Positions 25,261-34,894 are shown, counted from the stretch's first letter. The stretch: 64,000 bases of DNA from Facklamia lactis (GCF_015863205.1 NZ_JACBXQ010000005.1:1-64000); one strand, 5' to 3'. Notes: a model not told the origin generated them from the letters alone. Numbers and translations are program-made.

Positions 25261-25300
25261 GAATATTTCTTAAAAGCTAATTACATCTTCTATATAATCA

Positions 25301-26563
25301 CTATTTCTTTTTAAAAGTCTTCATCAGAAGATAATACACGATCACTGTTATAAGGATTGAATTAATGGCTCCCGATCCCCATTTTAATATGAAAGCCGAA
25401 GTTCCACCCACTACAACCGAAAGAAAAGCTAAATAATTAATCGGCGGAAACACAGCGGTGTCACTAAAATCATACTGATTTCTATTATTCAACAAATAAT
25501 AGTCTGTAATGAGAACGGCACCAAAAGGAGGTAAAAAGGTACCTAAGAAATTTAAAAATTCAACAAAATAATTTTGAATCCCTAAAATAGCAATCGCCGT
25601 AAACAAGATACCCGCTCCAGCACTCACAACGTGTTTATTTAGATGAGGATATATATTAATAATCCCTAGAGAGGCCGAGTATAAATTGTTATCATTACTT
25701 GTCCACTGGCCAAGTATTACAATCATCAGCGCTATTGTCCCCATTCCCAAGATGACAAGCCCTTCCATCACATTATTTGCCATGGTCGCCTTAGCAATTA
25801 ATAGTCCACCAATATTGGCAACTGAAAAGATGATCATGGCAATAAAGACTCCACCGACATTCGCAGTTGCCTTCTTGGCATATCTTGAAATATCCGGCTG
25901 TAAAATTCCTCCTGTAATCCAACCACCAATCACAATTGTAATACCTGTTCCCAATGATTGTGGATTCTCCGGAACATTATTAATTATTGTTTCTAAGCCT
26001 ACTTGTTGGATTGCAATATAACCACCATAAATGCAAAGAATTAATAATAACGGAGAGGCGATATAACTCAAAATCGTCATCCCCTTATAGCCTACAATGG
26101 CAGTAGACATCATCAGGAGACCACCCCATAAAGAGGCTATTTTGACAGAAGTCAAAAAATGATCCGGTGCAAGAATATAAATGGTTTCTCCAAAATAACC
26201 TGTTTGATAAGCAAACCAACCCAACATAGAAATAGCAAAAATTAATCCCACTAATTTTGAGCCATTTCTACCAAAAGGATACCTTGCTAACATCGCAAAT
26301 GCCACCCCTTCGTTAGCACCGATACTACCCGTTAATGAGGCAATGATGAACAAAATTACGCAACCAATTAAAACACTTAACACAGCATCTTTAAATGTCA
26401 GAACCATGGCTAAACTTGCACCGGTATATAAGGTGGACATAGCGACAGCCATTCCAGTCGTCACCATTGCGATGTTAAAAAAAGATCGACGATTTTCTGT
26501 CGGCACTGGTTCACTTGGAAAATCATAAAATTTATCTTCTCTTTCTCGATTCTCCTGTTCCAT
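25301..26563 (-). CDS. NCS1-family permease (CodB-like)
   Basis: A 420-residue membrane protein with about 12 hydrophobic segments and the CodB group layout: FFNIAMVTTGMAVAMSTLYTGASLA, ARYPFGRNGSKLVG, ITGGILQPDISRYAKKA, LGQWTSNDNNLYSASLG, FLNFLGTFLPPFGAVLITDYY. NCS1 carriers import nucleobases, hydantoins and related rings. AAAGGA lies before the ATG. It is five bases downstream of the DUF917 gene, so the pair probably takes up and transforms one compound. Confidence 0.88.
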   Translation of the reverse strand: MEQENREREDKFYDFPSEPVPTENRRSFFNIAMVTTGMAVAMSTLYTGASLAMVLTFKDAVLSVLIGCVILFIIASLTGSIGANEGVAFAMLARYPFGRNGSKLVGLIFAISMLGWFAYQTGYFGETIYILAPDHFLTSVKIASLWGGLLMMSTAIVGYKGMTILSYIASPLLLILCIYGGYIAIQQVGLETIINNVPENPQSLGTGITIVIGGWITGGILQPDISRYAKKATANVGGVFIAMIIFSVANIGGLLIAKATMANNVMEGLVILGMGTIALMIVILGQWTSNDNNLYSASLGIINIYPHLNKHVVSAGAGILFTAIAILGIQNYFVEFLNFLGTFLPPFGAVLITDYYLLNNRNQYDFSDTAVFPPINYLAFLSVVVGGTSAFILKWGSGAINSILITVIVYYLLMKTFKKK

Positions 26564-26568
26564 GAATA

Positions 26569-27714
26569 TTATCCTTTCTGACCATTACGTCGTTCATCAA
26601 CAGAAATATAATCGACATCATATCCAAAATAGCGTGGTCCTAAGACATCTAATCCTCGCTTATTATTAAAGACTTCTCTAGATTTCACCCCGATAACAGC
26701 CACTTCTTGACCTTCTGCAAGAATTGGATTAGGGAAAGGCTCCCCTGTCTTGATATCCACAATCGTTATCACATCTGGACTCGTAATAATCGGTTCTTCA
26801 TTTTCCCACATCATATGATTTTCATTCTTAAACCATATCTTATATTCATTATTCGCATACTCATTTTGTCCTTCAATTGTATAAGTACCCCAATAATAAC
26901 CTAAGCGATCATCCGTTTCTTTTTTTATAACTTTTCCTTCAGCCATCAGATGACCATTTAAATGTTGAATACTGGCCTGAACCGGATTTTCACCTGCTTC
27001 TCTCGCTTCTCTTATTCGTTTCCCTAATTCTAAACATTCTGTCATTGTTCCTTTAACAACTAATTCCTTCATTTCTTTTCCAGAAAGAATAAATCCAGCT
27101 TGACCTGCTAAACCATAGGAACCTGAAGCTATTAATTTACCAATTCTTTCAACCATTCGATGATTCACAACATCTTCAATAAATGACTTATTCCCATAAG
27201 CATCTACACAAGCAACCGGCCATATTTTCTTTTGCGCAATATAAGGAGTTGTTTGTAGAACTTCTGGGATCGCTCTTCCTGTGTAATCACCATCTACACT
27301 CGGATAGCCATTTAACACACCAGCCGCAATGCCCCCAGGAGTATTAGCTCCACCTAATTCAATCGGAACCATCGCATCAATCTTAACTCCCATATAATCA
27401 GCTAGCGACTTCATAGCCATCGCTAATTGTTCTTTTTCTGAATATTTTATTTCTGTTAATCCAAAACCTTCCATCTCTTTCTTAACTTCTTCCGTATGCG
27501 GAGCAATGGACCCCATCAAGAATGGACAGATCGTGACTGCATCATCTGCAATATCATCTGGATCAATCCAACCAACTTCGTTTCCTTTCTCAATTTCTGA
27601 CATCAAAGATTGAATCCCATTCTCTGGCAATCCCCCACCCCCTACACCATAAAAGGTACAACCTCTTACAAAATCTTCTACTTCCTGTCTCGTTTTTAAT
27701 ACCTTTTTCCCCAT
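26569..27714 (-). CDS. DUF917 family protein
   Basis: A 381-residue DUF917 protein: GCTFYGVGGGGLPENG near residue 20, CPFLMGSIAPHTEEV, PIELGGANTPGGIAAG, RAIPEVLQTTPYIAQKK, and a C-terminal block with EVAVIGVKSREVFNNKRG. The family is related to hydantoinase/oxoprolinase-type proteins and usually sits beside nucleobase or hydantoin permeases and PucR regulators, as here. ATG 27714 has GGGAG before it; the longer frame upstream begins inside the promoter zone. No separate hydantoinase subunits are nearby, so its reaction is open. Confidence 0.88.
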   Translation of the reverse strand: MGKKVLKTRQEVEDFVRGCTFYGVGGGGLPENGIQSLMSEIEKGNEVGWIDPDDIADDAVTICPFLMGSIAPHTEEVKKEMEGFGLTEIKYSEKEQLAMAMKSLADYMGVKIDAMVPIELGGANTPGGIAAGVLNGYPSVDGDYTGRAIPEVLQTTPYIAQKKIWPVACVDAYGNKSFIEDVVNHRMVERIGKLIASGSYGLAGQAGFILSGKEMKELVVKGTMTECLELGKRIREAREAGENPVQASIQHLNGHLMAEGKVIKKETDDRLGYYWGTYTIEGQNEYANNEYKIWFKNENHMMWENEEPIITSPDVITIVDIKTGEPFPNPILAEGQEVAVIGVKSREVFNNKRGLDVLGPRYFGYDVDYISVDERRNGQKG

Positions 27715-27829
27715 AGTAAAATCTCCCTTTTGTGTTTTTTTATATAAGCTTATATATACATCCTTAGTATATAAACACGAAAAGGAAAACGCATACATTT
27801 TATCATTCAATTTCTGTGCACTTTGCACA

Positions 27830-29431
27830 CTACTCATTTAATTTGTATAAACTTAATAATAAAGTATATCGCATAATGTTATTTTCTGATAAAGGATTTA
27901 CACCTAATAATTCTTCAATTTTAGCTATCCTTTGATTAATGGTATTTCTATGTAAATACATCACTTCCGAAGTTTTCGAAACATTCCCTTGAAAGCGAAT
28001 CAATGTATATAGTGTATCTATCAATTTATTATGATGGTACTTATCATACTCAATTAATGGAGACAAACTATCCTTTATTTTAGCAACGTCACTTTCAGTG
28101 TATTTTTTACTCAATTGATCATAAATAAAGATCTCTTCATAATCTGTAACAAAAAGATCAGGGGATAATTTTTTGGTGATTTTGATCGCACACATCGCTT
28201 TATCATAATGATGTTTAATCGTTTCAATCGATTCAATCCCTCTACTATATCCAATTCTAATCTCAATGTTATGATGACTGATCAATTTTCTTAAGAGAGA
28301 ATCGCAAATAAAATCAATCAAATACTCATCTTCATAAGTAGGAATATGCTTCAACAAAATAATTACTTTATCACTCATTTGGGTCATAATATAACTATTT
28401 GATGCGATCGGCATCACCTCTTTTACCCTATTAACAACTTCTTCTTTATATTTAGAGAGGTGAACTTCAGAAGTCTGATTCGCTAAAATATTAAATCCTT
28501 TGAGATCCAATACTATAATCGCAATGAATTCTTGTAGATTTATATTTAAATACTCTGCCCTTTTTTTCATTAAATTCGTATTGATTTCTTTTGAGAAAAG
28601 TAATTCATTAAACATCTCTGACCTCAATCGATTATTATATTCTAATTTACTGACTTTATTTAAAGCCGATCTGATAAGTGATGATTCCACTTGCTGAATA
28701 GCTACTTCTTCTATTTTATTAAAAGCCTTTCTTTTTCTAAAAAGTAGGCTTCCATAAAAATTCTGTTCATTTATTATGGGATAATTCAAAAAGATTTCAT
28801 CCTGAATTTTAATGACATCTTTCTTATCTAAAGAACTATCTTGTAATTTAGTACTTAAATCTGACTGTTTTAGTTGATATCTTTTCGTAGCTGATTGATG
28901 GATCAGCCCATTTATATCAATATAATAAACATCATCATCTAAGATATTTGATAATGTATTCAATAAGTTCTCCGAGCTATTATCTGTAATTGATACATTT
29001 GAAATCAAATTTTGAATTTCTACTACTTTTTCTAATTCTTTATTTTTTCGAGTTAAAATCTGATCCAATATGGGCGAAATAATGTCTATATAGGCAAGAT
29101 CTTTCGGTGCCTTTAATAGTGGTAACTCCAATCCTTCACATAAATTAATAATTCTTTGATCAATGTGGAGCATTATCACTCCAACATGAGCCAAAATTAG
29201 CCCACTTGCTCCAGCTTCTTTGAGCATTCTAATCGTAGCTTCTTGTTGTTCTATTTCATCTTTAATACTGAAAAACGCCGTAATTAATAATTCCCCCTGT
29301 TTGATATAGAGCTGGGAGTTAGGGATTTCTAAGACCGAAACACTTTCTACTTCATTCACTAGCCCTTTATGTCCTGCCAACACTTCTAAATTTGCTAGGT
29401 TATCAATTTCCAATATATGATTAATATTCAT
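27830..29431 (-). CDS. PucR-family regulator
   Basis: A 533-residue protein with the PucR layout: N-terminal purine-catabolism-type sensor domain (~residues 5-125: VSVLEIPNSQLYIKQGELLITAFF), a middle GGDEF-like/CdaR segment (~270-420: RIGYSRGIESIETIKHHYDKAMCAIK), and a C-terminal helix-turn-helix (~475-525: LYTLIRFQGNVSKTSEVMYLHRNTINQRIAKIEELLG). It lies upstream of the DUF917/CodB pair on the same strand, and a 115-base gap separates them. It probably senses the transported ring compound or a product and activates the pair. Confidence 0.88.
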   Translation of the reverse strand: MNINHILEIDNLANLEVLAGHKGLVNEVESVSVLEIPNSQLYIKQGELLITAFFSIKDEIEQQEATIRMLKEAGASGLILAHVGVIMLHIDQRIINLCEGLELPLLKAPKDLAYIDIISPILDQILTRKNKELEKVVEIQNLISNVSITDNSSENLLNTLSNILDDDVYYIDINGLIHQSATKRYQLKQSDLSTKLQDSSLDKKDVIKIQDEIFLNYPIINEQNFYGSLLFRKRKAFNKIEEVAIQQVESSLIRSALNKVSKLEYNNRLRSEMFNELLFSKEINTNLMKKRAEYLNINLQEFIAIIVLDLKGFNILANQTSEVHLSKYKEEVVNRVKEVMPIASNSYIMTQMSDKVIILLKHIPTYEDEYLIDFICDSLLRKLISHHNIEIRIGYSRGIESIETIKHHYDKAMCAIKITKKLSPDLFVTDYEEIFIYDQLSKKYTESDVAKIKDSLSPLIEYDKYHHNKLIDTLYTLIRFQGNVSKTSEVMYLHRNTINQRIAKIEELLGVNPLSENNIMRYTLLLSLYKLNE

Positions 29432-29605
29432 AAGACCACCCTATCATATAACACAAACGCTATCATTCAATTATAGAATACCATATCTTTTATGATTCTA
29501 AGAATAAAGATTAGAAGTTTTTAATTTGAGCTTTTCCATTAATTGCTCCTTCCTCTTTCCCTAAATTCAATATTTTTTCGCTCATATTATTCCATAAAAC
29601 AAATA

Positions 29606-29633
29606 AGCACCTCCTTTTTGAAAGGAAAGTGCT
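29606..29633 (-). terminator. imperfect terminator after the KAS III-like gene
   Basis: Stem AGCAC…GTGCT (29606-29610 / 29629-29633) with further paired C/T-A/G bases inside, followed on the minus strand by TTATTTGTTTTA. Confidence 0.5.
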
Positions 29634-29654
29634 GGTATTTTTAATCTATTGCTT

Positions 29655-30593
29655 TTACAACTGCAGAAACATCAAATTAAGTGTCAAGCCCGCTGCGGTT
29701 CCATATAAGGCCACCAAGTCTCCTTCTTGGATCTCACCACGATCTAAAGCTTCAGAGAGGGTGTAAGGGATGGAAGCGGAAACCATATTCCCAAATTCCG
29801 CATAGTAATCAATCAGTTGTCCTTCTTTTAATTTAAGCTTCTTGGTTACCAAGGATAGGGCCGGTGAAGCCTGATGAGGAATTAATTTATCCAAGTGATC
29901 CACTGTTAAGCCACTTTCTTGCAAACCTCGTTTAAACATTTTTGGCAGTTTACGCATGGCGATTTTCAAAACGGCAAAACCATCCATATCAAATAAATAC
30001 TCCTGGGCATTGTCTTCCGACCAAAGCGTCGGTGATAAATGCGTGAGGCCGCCACGAATTTCCGTTTCGTGAGCCCCTTCTGACCAAGTCTCTTGACTAG
30101 CGTATACGATCCCTACTTCTTCCTCAGTTGCTTCGACAATAAAGGCCGCTGCCCCATCGCTGAAGAGACGATAACTTTCTTCTTGGGCTGGATTAATATA
30201 ATGTGAAACCAAATCACCAGAGACCACCAAGGCCCGATGGTAACGACCCGTTTCTAATAAGGAGCCAACCACATCAAGCGCCGTCACAAAGGAAGTGCAT
30301 GTCGAATTCACGTCGAAACACGGAATCCCCGTTCCTTTGCCGATTCTTTCTTGTAATAAGGCTGAAGTAGAGGGAATCATCTGGACCATTCCGGCACAGC
30401 CGACCACTATCAGATCAATGTCTTGAATGGTGATCTCAGCACGACTTAAGGCCTCTTGAGCCACTTCTTCATACATCTGTAATTGATAATCATTAAGGGC
30501 TTGATATGGAAACCGATAACGCGTTCCATCTTGAAATTCAAGTTTTTCACTCCCTTGCGTTCGACTATGACTCACAATTTTTAAATGTCTCAT
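29655..30593 (-). CDS. KAS III-like (FabH/OleA-type) ketoacyl synthase
   Basis: A 312-residue thiolase-fold condensing enzyme. Catalytic triad visible: Cys99 in DVNSTCTSF, His240 in IPHQASPAL, Asn269 in EFGNMVSASIP; SDGAAAFIVE and GTAAGLTLNLM are further family marks. Housekeeping FabH normally sits with fatty-acid genes. This one ends an operon with an adenylate-forming enzyme, MBL hydrolase, SDR and glycosyltransferase, so it likely condenses or transfers an acyl group for a secondary metabolite. It overlaps the upstream gene by 29 bases and has GGAG before its ATG. Confidence 0.88.
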   Translation of the reverse strand: MRHLKIVSHSRTQGSEKLEFQDGTRYRFPYQALNDYQLQMYEEVAQEALSRAEITIQDIDLIVVGCAGMVQMIPSTSALLQERIGKGTGIPCFDVNSTCTSFVTALDVVGSLLETGRYHRALVVSGDLVSHYINPAQEESYRLFSDGAAAFIVEATEEEVGIVYASQETWSEGAHETEIRGGLTHLSPTLWSEDNAQEYLFDMDGFAVLKIAMRKLPKMFKRGLQESGLTVDHLDKLIPHQASPALSLVTKKLKLKEGQLIDYYAEFGNMVSASIPYTLSEALDRGEIQEGDLVALYGTAAGLTLNLMFLQL

Positions 30594-31866
30594 AATTTTG
30601 CTCCTTATTTACTCTTACTTGATTTAATTTTGTTGTTCGTTGTCGTTTCAATGTTTCAAATTTTAAAGGTAAAGGCTGAACTTGAAAATGGGCAAAAAGT
30701 TTCTCCAATTCGCTCGTCAAGTCCGATTGAATCCGCTCATCTCCTGCATCTTCTAATTCAATGACAATCGCATCCGCTAATTGAGTCACGCGATAACGGC
30801 TAATCCCCTCCACAAATAAAAGGGCACGCCGGATAAAGTCCGCATAGATTGTCACTTCTTTCCCTTCGATTCCCTGCATCCGAAAGGCATCATCTTCACG
30901 CCCTTCAATCTTCTCAATCGTTGCCAAAGGTGAACCACAAGCACATGTTGATCCGGCTACCAAGATATCATTGAGACGGTAACGAATAATCGGTTGAACC
31001 CGACGATTAAAATCCGTAACAATTGGGATAAAACGTCGCTCATCTAGCCATTCTCGTTCAAAATAGACCACATCTTCACAGAGATGAAAGGAACCATGGT
31101 GACAAGTGTAGCCTAGAAAACCTTCCGTACACTGATAGGCTTGATCAATAAAAGGGACGTTAAAGAATTGAGCCAGGTCATCCTTATAAGCCTCTTCCAA
31201 AACTTCTGCCACTGAAATAACCTTGATCAGGTGTGGACAAGGATTCTGGTCAAAATATTGCCAGATATCATAAAGGACAGAAGCAGGTGCAATTAAAATA
31301 CTCGGGTCATAATTAGCCAACCGCTCCATCAAGGAATCAAAAGCTTGTTCAATATCAAAATAATCTAAGCTCAGAAAGGGAGAATTTAAAGAGGAATACA
31401 GATTATTATTCGCCCGCATAAAAAAGGCAATCCGATGTCCCAACCACTTCCCTTGGGGTAAGAACTTGGCCAGAGCATTGCCTGCCCAGCGAATTTCTTC
31501 TGCCCGCGAAAGCGTATAGATGCCTCGATGGCCACTCGTCCCCGATGAGAGTCCCACCGATATATCCTCAAAACGCTGAGAAAAATCACGCGTTCGCTCA
31601 CTTTCTAATGCTGCTTCCATCAACGGCTCTAGCACTAAGCCTCGGGTATTCATTTGATCGTATTGATCCATGATCCTTTTTTTATTGACGATCGGAATTT
31701 GGTCAAAGTTCTCCCACGACACTCCTTGGTAGAAGGGAGAATGCTGTTCTAAAAAAGCTAAATGCTGATGCAACATTTTTTCTTGATAAGCTTTCAATTG
31801 GTCTTTCGACCAAGTCTTCATTTGATAACGCGTCTGGTAAAAAGTTTTCAAAAAATCGAGAATCAT
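30565..31866 (-). CDS. adenylate-forming enzyme (coenzyme F390 synthetase / PaaK-like)
   Basis: A 433-residue member of the F390-synthetase-related / phenylacetate-CoA-ligase-like adenylating group. The ATP loop reads SSGTSGHRG (residues 107-115). YQCTEGFLGY is a likely carboxylate/adenylate site. PIIRYRLNDI, then CACGSPLATIEKIEGREDDAF, match the PaaK-type hinge. It should activate a carboxylic acid as an acyl-AMP and pass it on, perhaps to the KAS III-like partner. ATG and the MBL stop overlap (ATGA at 31866-31863) with GGAGG upstream. The substrate is unknown. Confidence 0.85.
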   Translation of the reverse strand: MILDFLKTFYQTRYQMKTWSKDQLKAYQEKMLHQHLAFLEQHSPFYQGVSWENFDQIPIVNKKRIMDQYDQMNTRGLVLEPLMEAALESERTRDFSQRFEDISVGLSSGTSGHRGIYTLSRAEEIRWAGNALAKFLPQGKWLGHRIAFFMRANNNLYSSLNSPFLSLDYFDIEQAFDSLMERLANYDPSILIAPASVLYDIWQYFDQNPCPHLIKVISVAEVLEEAYKDDLAQFFNVPFIDQAYQCTEGFLGYTCHHGSFHLCEDVVYFEREWLDERRFIPIVTDFNRRVQPIIRYRLNDILVAGSTCACGSPLATIEKIEGREDDAFRMQGIEGKEVTIYADFIRRALLFVEGISRYRVTQLADAIVIELEDAGDERIQSDLTSELEKLFAHFQVQPLPLKFETLKRQRTTKLNQVRVNKEQNYETFKNCES

Positions 31867-32702
31867 TGATCGCCACCTCCTTGTTCATGACAAATATCAA
31901 CGGTAATTCCTAATTGCATTAACCCGCTTAATTTCTCACAAGTTGCCCGATAATGCGGCCAAGACCATTGAACTCGGCGAGCAATCCAAGTAAAGCGGTC
32001 CAACATTTCCGGTGATAAATAAGCCTTCCGCCAGCCAGCATCAATGGCTAGACAGAGACGCAAGCTAGGCAGATAGAGACCGGTCATCTCCTCTGCATGC
32101 CCACTTAGGTCTAGCGCAATTAAATCGTCTGCCAATCGATAAGCATCAATTCCTGTATCCACCCCATCGATCCATAACCTTTCATTAAAATCAATTAAGT
32201 GAATGTCTTGCTCCAAATCGCCTAAAAAAGCTCGTCCATATTGGGGCAAATACTTCCTGAAAGACCACAAGTGTCGATAGGTCGACCGACTCATCCAAAG
32301 TCTTGCCTGAGGGAAGTTCACTAGGCAGCCGATATGGTCCAGATGCGCATGAGTAATCAGGAGATGATTGACTTGTTCAGCACGATAACCTCTCTTGACC
32401 AAACTCGTAGCAAGATCCTCTTCATAGGGTTGAATCGGCAATAGGCGGTCATAAATATTCAATAAAAATTGGCTCATCGGTAAGCGACCGGCCTGTCGTT
32501 GGCGCATCACCTGGTAAGCAGCTTCGCCGTAACCCGTATCGACTAAGAGGCTTCCCATTTCGGTATGTTCAATCAGATAAGAAGAAGCCGGAAAGTAGAG
32601 AGAATTGGGTGATCCCCCTTTAATCAAGGTTTTTTCAGGTCGAATACACCCTCCAACTTCTATTTTATGACAAGAAGTGACGATACCAGTCAGCGTAATC
32701 AC
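31863..32702 (-). CDS. metallo-beta-lactamase-fold hydrolase
   Basis: A 279-residue MBL-fold protein. THAHLDH (residues 117-123) is the HxHxDH zinc motif; LLVDTGYG at ~52-59, LSGHAEEMTG and LAIDAGW give the later ligands. It resembles lactonase or thioesterase-like members of the fold. In this operon it could release the product, open a lactone or edit a thioester. The start at GTG 32702 overlaps the SDR gene by 38 bases with only a weak AAGGTAG before it, so the exact start is uncertain. Confidence 0.82.
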   Translation of the reverse strand: MITLTGIVTSCHKIEVGGCIRPEKTLIKGGSPNSLYFPASSYLIEHTEMGSLLVDTGYGEAAYQVMRQRQAGRLPMSQFLLNIYDRLLPIQPYEEDLATSLVKRGYRAEQVNHLLITHAHLDHIGCLVNFPQARLWMSRSTYRHLWSFRKYLPQYGRAFLGDLEQDIHLIDFNERLWIDGVDTGIDAYRLADDLIALDLSGHAEEMTGLYLPSLRLCLAIDAGWRKAYLSPEMLDRFTWIARRVQWSWPHYRATCEKLSGLMQLGITVDICHEQGGGDQ

Positions 32703-33627
32703 CTACCTTGTCTTCTAAAGTCACCAGAGGATGATAGCCAAGTTCCTCTTGGAGGGCAGAAATATCCAACGTTTGACTAAAGGCAATCGTCGATAAGGTA
32801 TAAACAGTCAAAGGTGGCTCCTTACGCGCTGGATAGACTTTCTCCATTAAACGAGCCAAATTAATGAGTAAACCATAAGGTAAACGTTTAAAACGAGGCG
32901 AACGTCCCAAGTGGTCAAATAAGAGAGTCATTAACTCAATAAAAGGTTTAGGATCACCATTGGTCACATTATAGATCCCCCCGCTGGACTCACTCTCCAG
33001 TGCCAAAAGACACGCATAAGCCGCATTCTCAATGCAGGTCACATCCATCAAATTTTGCCCCTGATTAAACAGCGGAATCCCTGATTTCGCTTCTGTCTGG
33101 AGTAGGCGTGGAATCACACTCGTATCGCCATCTCCAATTAAAGCCCGAGGTCTCAAAATGTTATATGACAAGCCTGACTGCTTCACGATTGCTTCTGCTT
33201 TCCCCTTGGTTTCAATATAATGATTCAAGGGTGGCTGGCTAAAAGGTTCGGTCTCCTTGACAGCTAGTTGGTGGTCCAACCGAGCATAAACGCTAGGAGA
33301 TGAAATATGAACTAAGCGGTCAACACCATGCTTTTGACAAGCTTGGACAATATGTTGAGTCGCTAGGACATTGGCAGAGTAGAAACTTTGATAAGTTCCC
33401 CAGGCCGAGGACTTGGCTGCACAGTGGATCACCCCTTTAAAATCATAACGCTCAAAGAGGGCCGCTACTGCCGCTTGATCAGCCAAATCGACCGACTGGT
33501 AATCCACACCTTTCGGAATGCGATCATTAGAATGCCGAGAAACGCCCACCACTTCATAACCTTGTGCTAATAGTTGTTGAGCAACATACCGCCCTAGAAA
33601 GCCACTAATTCCTGTTACGAGTATCAT
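32665..33627 (-). CDS. extended short-chain dehydrogenase (NAD-dependent epimerase/3-beta-HSD type)
   Basis: A 320-residue Rossmann protein. GISGFLG (residues 6-12) is the NAD(P) loop, and Tyr137/Lys141 in HYIETKGK with Ser ~109-110 in ISSPS form the catalytic set. The downstream RPRALIGDGD and MDVTCIENAA blocks fit the 3-beta-HSD/OleD-like group that reduces beta-keto acids or lipids rather than sugar nucleotides. In this operon it may reduce the condensation product. GGAGGG precedes the ATG, and it overlaps the glycosyltransferase gene by 23 bases. Confidence 0.85.
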   Translation of the reverse strand: MILVTGISGFLGRYVAQQLLAQGYEVVGVSRHSNDRIPKGVDYQSVDLADQAAVAALFERYDFKGVIHCAAKSSAWGTYQSFYSANVLATQHIVQACQKHGVDRLVHISSPSVYARLDHQLAVKETEPFSQPPLNHYIETKGKAEAIVKQSGLSYNILRPRALIGDGDTSVIPRLLQTEAKSGIPLFNQGQNLMDVTCIENAAYACLLALESESSGGIYNVTNGDPKPFIELMTLLFDHLGRSPRFKRLPYGLLINLARLMEKVYPARKEPPLTVYTLSTIAFSQTLDISALQEELGYHPLVTLEDKVGDYADWYRHFLS

Positions 33628-34894
33628 CCATACTCCCTCCTAAAAGTTCATCAATCGCTTCATTGAATAATTGCGCCGTATCATAACCTTTCAACGCTGC
33701 TTGTAATTGCTTGAGCCTTGTTCGATCCATTGTTTGAAGTTGTGTAAACCGGTCAAGAATTGCTTCTCCTTTTTTCAGCCAGAGACTCGCTCCAGCCGCT
33801 TCTAAGCGAGCCGCTTGGTCAAATTGATCCCACATCACAGGTAAGACCAGACTCGGGATAGCGTGTTTGAGGCACTCATGGAGAATCCCAGCTCCTCCAT
33901 GATGAATCACAAAATCAAATTGATCAAAATTTTCACTATAAGACAAGTAGCCATAACGCATAATATTATCTGCTTCATAGGTCGGGGCATCCCCTTGGCA
34001 CTCAACCTTTCCATCCGTCAAAATAAATAAATAAGTAGGATAGGCTTGAGCTAGCACTTTGATCTGGTCTAAATGCTGGTCCTGTCTCCCGTCAAGAAGC
34101 GTTCCAAAGGTCACCAAGACTTTTTTCTCATACTTGTCTGGCAAAGCCTCCCGTTGAACAGAGGTTGAGGGACTGATACAAGGACCAATATATCTCAGAT
34201 AAGTTGGTAAATAACGATTAAATTCTAATTCTTCCAAGCCCAACATTAACATCATCCGGTTCGAATAATAGGCTTCCGTTCCATCCGATCGATAAATTCG
34301 CATCGGCGTTTCCTTCACTCTAGGATGAAACAGAAAAATTGATCTTTTCACCCAAGAGAGAAACAACCAACCCAATCGATTTTTAATTTTACCCCAGAAC
34401 GACGAGGCAGGTTTCCACCCCCCTAGGAAATAAGGAGCATCCTCCCACTGATTAGTAGACTCCACAATCCCAATCGAAGGATTGGTCGTCATATAAGGAA
34501 CTCCGGCTGATTCACACGCAAAACTCCCAAACAAAGTTGAAAAATCCGTCACAACGAGGTCAGGCTGCAAGTGTTCTATCTCGATCGTCATCGCTTGATA
34601 AGCTGCGATCAGAATTGGCAACAATTGACTCACCGTATTGTAAAGCCTAAAATAAGTCTGCTCAATCGTTGGATCAGTCGAGACCTCTAATAAGGCTGAA
34701 ATCTCTTCATAGCGCTGATCCAAAATACTTATAAACGTATAGTCCTTGTCCTGAAACTTTCCTGCCGCATGCCGAGTCGATAAGAAAGAGATCTCATAGT
34801 GATCAGGATCCAAATAACGCGCAAGATCCAATTGGGGATTTAAATGCCCACTTAGAGGAATCGCTGCGAAAAGGATTCGACGCTTCTGCCCCAT
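33605..34894 (-). CDS. GT1-family (MGT-type) glycosyltransferase
   Basis: A 429-residue GT-B glycosyltransferase of the macrolide/UDP-glucosyl type: N-terminal ILFAAIPLSGHLNPQLDLA acceptor-domain start, KKVLVTFGTLL hinge, and the donor-binding block FDFVIHHGGAGILHECLKHAIPSLVLP…DQFDQAARLEAAG (~residues 335-380). Such enzymes add glucose-like sugars to small lipophilic acceptors. A short amphipathic WLFLSWVKRSIFLF segment (~195) may touch the membrane. It is the first gene of the five-gene operon; GAGGTGAAGGA lies before the ATG. Confidence 0.88.
   Translation of the reverse strand: MGQKRRILFAAIPLSGHLNPQLDLARYLDPDHYEISFLSTRHAAGKFQDKDYTFISILDQRYEEISALLEVSTDPTIEQTYFRLYNTVSQLLPILIAAYQAMTIEIEHLQPDLVVTDFSTLFGSFACESAGVPYMTTNPSIGIVESTNQWEDAPYFLGGWKPASSFWGKIKNRLGWLFLSWVKRSIFLFHPRVKETPMRIYRSDGTEAYYSNRMMLMLGLEELEFNRYLPTYLRYIGPCISPSTSVQREALPDKYEKKVLVTFGTLLDGRQDQHLDQIKVLAQAYPTYLFILTDGKVECQGDAPTYEADNIMRYGYLSYSENFDQFDFVIHHGGAGILHECLKHAIPSLVLPVMWDQFDQAARLEAAGASLWLKKGEAILDRFTQLQTMDRTRLKQLQAALKGYDTAQLFNEAIDELLGGSMDDTRNRN

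Noticed and set aside
27715-27837. Longer N-terminus for the DUF917 protein
   Set aside because: The extension runs through the promoter zone and into the PucR gene end; ATG 27714 has the ribosome binding site and fits the family start.
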